From assembly GCF_003429105.1 (NCBI RefSeq), contig NZ_QVTD01000011.1:1-64000 (forward strand): a DNA stretch of 64,000 nucleotides. Direction: 5' to 3'. Each line of letters starts with the position of its first letter. The first letter of the stretch is position 1. This stretch comes from Peribacillus glennii. GTDB taxonomy: Bacteria > Bacillota > Bacilli > Bacillales > DSM-1321. Shown here piece after piece: positions 62,003 through 64,000 of the stretch. Under the pieces are notes generated by a model. That model saw only the letters and a list, made by a program, of their open reading frames with translations, was not told the DNA's origin and did not search any database. The position numbers were made by a program, and so were the translations under genes.

Positions 62003-63107
62003 CCATGAATTTTATATGGACCTGGCCATAAAGAATGCACAGGCAATGAAGGGGCAGACAGATCCTAATCCGTTGGTCGGATCGGTGATTGTAAATGATA
62101 ACAGGGTTGTAGGCATCGGCGCGCACTTAAAGGCAGGGGAGCCGCATGCGGAGATTCATGCAATCAGGATGGCCGGGGAAAAGGCCAGGGGTGGAACCAT
62201 TTATGTCACGCTAGAGCCATGTTCGCATCACGGCCGTACCGGTCCCTGCGCGGTGGCCATTGTGGAAGCGGGCATAAAAAGAGTGGTAATTGCTACCTTG
62301 GATCCGAATCCGCTTGTGTCCGGAAGAGGCGTCAAAATCCTGGAAGAGGCTGGCATTGAGGTGATTGTGGGCATCTTTGAGAAAGAATCCCGGAAAATGA
62401 ATGAAGTGTTTAATAAATTCATTGTCAGCCAGTTGCCCTTTGTAACAGTAAAAGCCGGGATCACACTGGATGGAAAAATTGCCACGGCTTCATCAGACAG
62501 CAAATGGATTACGTCTGAAGAGGCGAGATATGATGTACACAAGGAAAGAAATGTAAATCAGGCGATCCTTGTCGGGGCAGGTACAGTTTTGAAGGACAAT
62601 CCTAAGCTCACCGCCAGAATTCCCAATGGTCGCAATCCAATCCGCGTAATCCTGGATTCCACTTTAAAAATTCCCATGGAGTCAAAAGTGGTTACGGATA
62701 AGCTTGCGGATACGTGGATTTTTACGAGTCAAGCCTATCAGAAGGACAAAAAAGAAAAGTTAGAAGAATCAGGGATAAAAGTTTTTATAACAAAGGGTGG
62801 AGTGAAAGTGGATTCCCGGGAGGTATTGGAGATCCTTGGAAAACATTCCGTCTCATCTGTTTTGGTTGAAGGCGGCGGCACCGTCAACGCCTCTCTTATT
62901 GAACAAAGATTGGTGGATAAAGTGATCATCTATATAGCACCAAAATTAGCGGGCGGCGCGGCGGCTCCAACGTTCCTTGAAGGTGCGGGCATCGATAAAA
63001 TGGCTGATGCTGTTGAACTTACGGATGTAACAGTGGAAAGCATAGGAAAAGACTTTAAGTTTATTGGTTACCCAAACTACAAATCAGATCAGTCTCAAGA
63101 GGGATAA
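61995..63107 (+). CDS. ribD: Bifunctional pyrimidine deaminase/reductase RibD
   Basis: 370 residues. N-terminal zinc deaminase: NPLVGSVIVNDNRVVGIGAH, GEPHAEIHAI (His-Ala-Glu) and VTLEPCSHHGRTGPCAVAI. C-terminal reductase: KAGITLDGKIATASSDSKWI, HKERNVNQAILVGAGTVLKD, NPKLTAR and SVLVEGGGTVNASLI. It carries out the second and third steps of riboflavin synthesis on the RibA product. Start overlaps ribA; the HAD gene begins 4 nt after its stop. No ribE or ribH is nearby. Confidence 0.95.
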   Translation: MTNHEFYMDLAIKNAQAMKGQTDPNPLVGSVIVNDNRVVGIGAHLKAGEPHAEIHAIRMAGEKARGGTIYVTLEPCSHHGRTGPCAVAIVEAGIKRVVIATLDPNPLVSGRGVKILEEAGIEVIVGIFEKESRKMNEVFNKFIVSQLPFVTVKAGITLDGKIATASSDSKWITSEEARYDVHKERNVNQAILVGAGTVLKDNPKLTARIPNGRNPIRVILDSTLKIPMESKVVTDKLADTWIFTSQAYQKDKKEKLEESGIKVFITKGGVKVDSREVLEILGKHSVSSVLVEGGGTVNASLIEQRLVDKVIIYIAPKLAGGAAAPTFLEGAGIDKMADAVELTDVTVESIGKDFKFIGYPNYKSDQSQEG

Positions 63108-63110
63108 TAT

Positions 63111-63689
63111 ATGAAATTTGGTTTTGATATAGATGATACTTTAATTAATCTAAGGGAGCATGCCTTTAACATCTACAATAAGAACTTGAACCAAAATGTT
63201 GGCCTTGATGTATTCCATACACTAAAACGGGTCGAAATCCACGAGGCTTTCGGGTTATCGGATGAACAAGGGAAAGACATGTGGAACAGTTCCTTGGAAG
63301 AAATCTATTATACGTCTTGCCCCGCTTTTCCTGATGCCGTACAACTCTTGCAGGAATTAGACGAACAAGGCCATGAAATATACTATATAACCGCAAGGCC
63401 TAAGGAGCATGGCGAGCGAACAAAAAATTGGTTGATTGAAAACGGCTTTCCGGTCCAAGAAGGGAGATTCTTCTACGGAATGAAGGATGAAGAAAAAATA
63501 AACATCATTAGGGAGCTGGATTTGGATTTTTATTTTGACGATAAACCGGCGGTGCTGGAAACACTATCGAATGAACCTGTGCAATTGTTTGTAAAAGATC
63601 AATCGTACAATCAACACCTAGGCGTCCCCCGGTTTATAAATTGGTCTGAAATAGCTGAAACGCTAAAGAGCGGTAACAAAAAGATGTAG
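63111..63689 (+). CDS. HAD-superfamily nucleotidase/phosphatase (NT5C/YqfW-like)
   Basis: 192 residues. HAD motif I is FGFDIDDTLINL near the start (Asp nucleophile and Asp+2), motif II ITARPKEHGERT and motif III/IV DEEKINIIRELDLDFYFDDK. The architecture matches 5'-nucleotidase C-type and YqfW-like proteins. Its place 3 nt behind ribD suggests it dephosphorylates the pyrimidine phosphate made by RibA/RibD, giving 5-amino-6-ribitylaminouracil; this is inference, since a general nucleotidase would look alike. A terminator follows. Confidence 0.88.
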   Translation: MKFGFDIDDTLINLREHAFNIYNKNLNQNVGLDVFHTLKRVEIHEAFGLSDEQGKDMWNSSLEEIYYTSCPAFPDAVQLLQELDEQGHEIYYITARPKEHGERTKNWLIENGFPVQEGRFFYGMKDEEKINIIRELDLDFYFDDKPAVLETLSNEPVQLFVKDQSYNQHLGVPRFINWSEIAETLKSGNKKM

Positions 63690-63721
63690 ACATTGCCTCT
63701 TTTGGTAGCAATGTCTTTTTT
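63688..63721 (+). terminator. Terminator of the ribA-ribD-HAD operon
   Basis: AGACATTGC / GCAATGTCT with an 11-nt loop and TTTTTT. Confidence 0.88.
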
Positions 63722-63741
63722 GATATATAAACTTGAACTAA

Positions 63742-64000
63742 GGATTCGACTGTTCTGGATTGTCAAATATTTGTACAGTAAATCAGGCAAAACATTGTCT
63801 TGCACAGCCTGTGATATGTATACCAGAGGAAAACGTGTAATCAAGCTGGCAGCAGGCGACTTAATGTTCTTTGCACCTAACAAAGCTTCAAAACAGAAAA
63901 ATGTTTCCATTTATATCGGCACCGGAAAAATGATTCATTCTTCTTCAAAAGGTCGTTTCCTTTGATATACAAGCAATTCTATTGAAACGAAAATATATTG
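63742..64000 (+). pseudogene. NlpC/P60 hydrolase remnant, frameshifted, running off the window
   Basis: Translated in pieces the sequence gives GFDCSG (catalytic Cys motif), then after a one-base loss VKYLYSKSGKTLSCTACDMY, TRGKRVIKLAAGDLMFFAPN and VSIYIGTGKMIHSSSKG, then a further frameshift into VSFDIQ. This is the core of an NlpC/P60 domain. The N-terminus, signal peptide and ribosome site are absent and a stop precedes GFDCSG, so it is a pseudogene; the 3' end lies beyond the window. Confidence 0.82.

Overview
The window is chromosomal DNA of a spore-forming member of the Bacillaceae. This is inferred from a Bacillus-type tRNA cluster, the sporulation-associated genes prkA, yhbH and spoVR, and gene neighbourhoods matching the yhb and yhc regions of Bacillus subtilis (queG-yhbB-trmL-prkA-yhbH; yhcT/yhcU/yhcX/yhdB-like genes). 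Gene content and order differ enough that it is not B. subtilis itself. There is no prophage, intact insertion sequence or CRISPR array.

Layout. 1-990: the 3' part of an 11-gene tRNA cluster, closed by a terminator. 1000-4060: two orphan small genes, a small helical protein, a soluble chemoreceptor (minus strand) and a lone tRNA-Gly. 4180-16500: a BmrA-like ABC exporter, a B3/4 protein, queG, an amidase-fold protein, trmL, nfrA, prkA, a 52-residue protein behind a structured leader, an alpha/beta hydrolase and yhbH. 16700-26900: YitT/YczE-type and MFS membrane proteins, a DUF3231 protein, the sulfonate importer ssuACB, a short tandem-repeat cluster, nagA, a YqkD-like hydrolase, an NlpC/P60 hydrolase and a membrane GGDEF protein. 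27000-30400: a phnDCEE-type ABC importer whose binding protein may handle selenate or another oxyanion rather than phosphonate. 30500-36000: SRAP protein, Mpg glycosylase, proC and an RND pump. 36000-37000: gene relics. 37000-43600: two GNATs, ald and its likely regulator adeR with an ecsC-like gene between them, then pit with its DUF47 partner downstream of PhoP-box-like repeats. 43900-52300: lemA and a TPM protein, aldo/keto reductase, YeaQ-type membrane protein, RluA enzyme, yhcU-like, a BdbC/thioredoxin pair, yhcX and yhdB. 52600-54640: a DUF3889 protein and spoVR. 55600-56650: a second soluble chemoreceptor followed by a decayed copy of the spoVR 3' end. 56700-60900: an arsenic cluster. 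61100-63700: ribA-ribD-HAD. The window ends in an NlpC/P60 pseudogene.

The most interesting part is the arsenic cluster: a MarR regulator, two tiny cysteine-pair proteins, arsI, arsR, arsB, arsC and a HesB/IscA-like gene. Most of its soluble products carry vicinal cysteines, mostly at the extreme C-terminus. The HesB-like gene has an in-frame TGA exactly where the family has its conserved cysteine, with a seven-base-pair hairpin about 25 nt downstream. It therefore reads as a probable selenoprotein. The nearby phnD-type binding protein, which resembles putative selenate-binding proteins, may be relevant. prkA, yhbH and spoVR, which co-occur in many genomes, are spread over 43 kb here, and spoVR has a SigE-like promoter.
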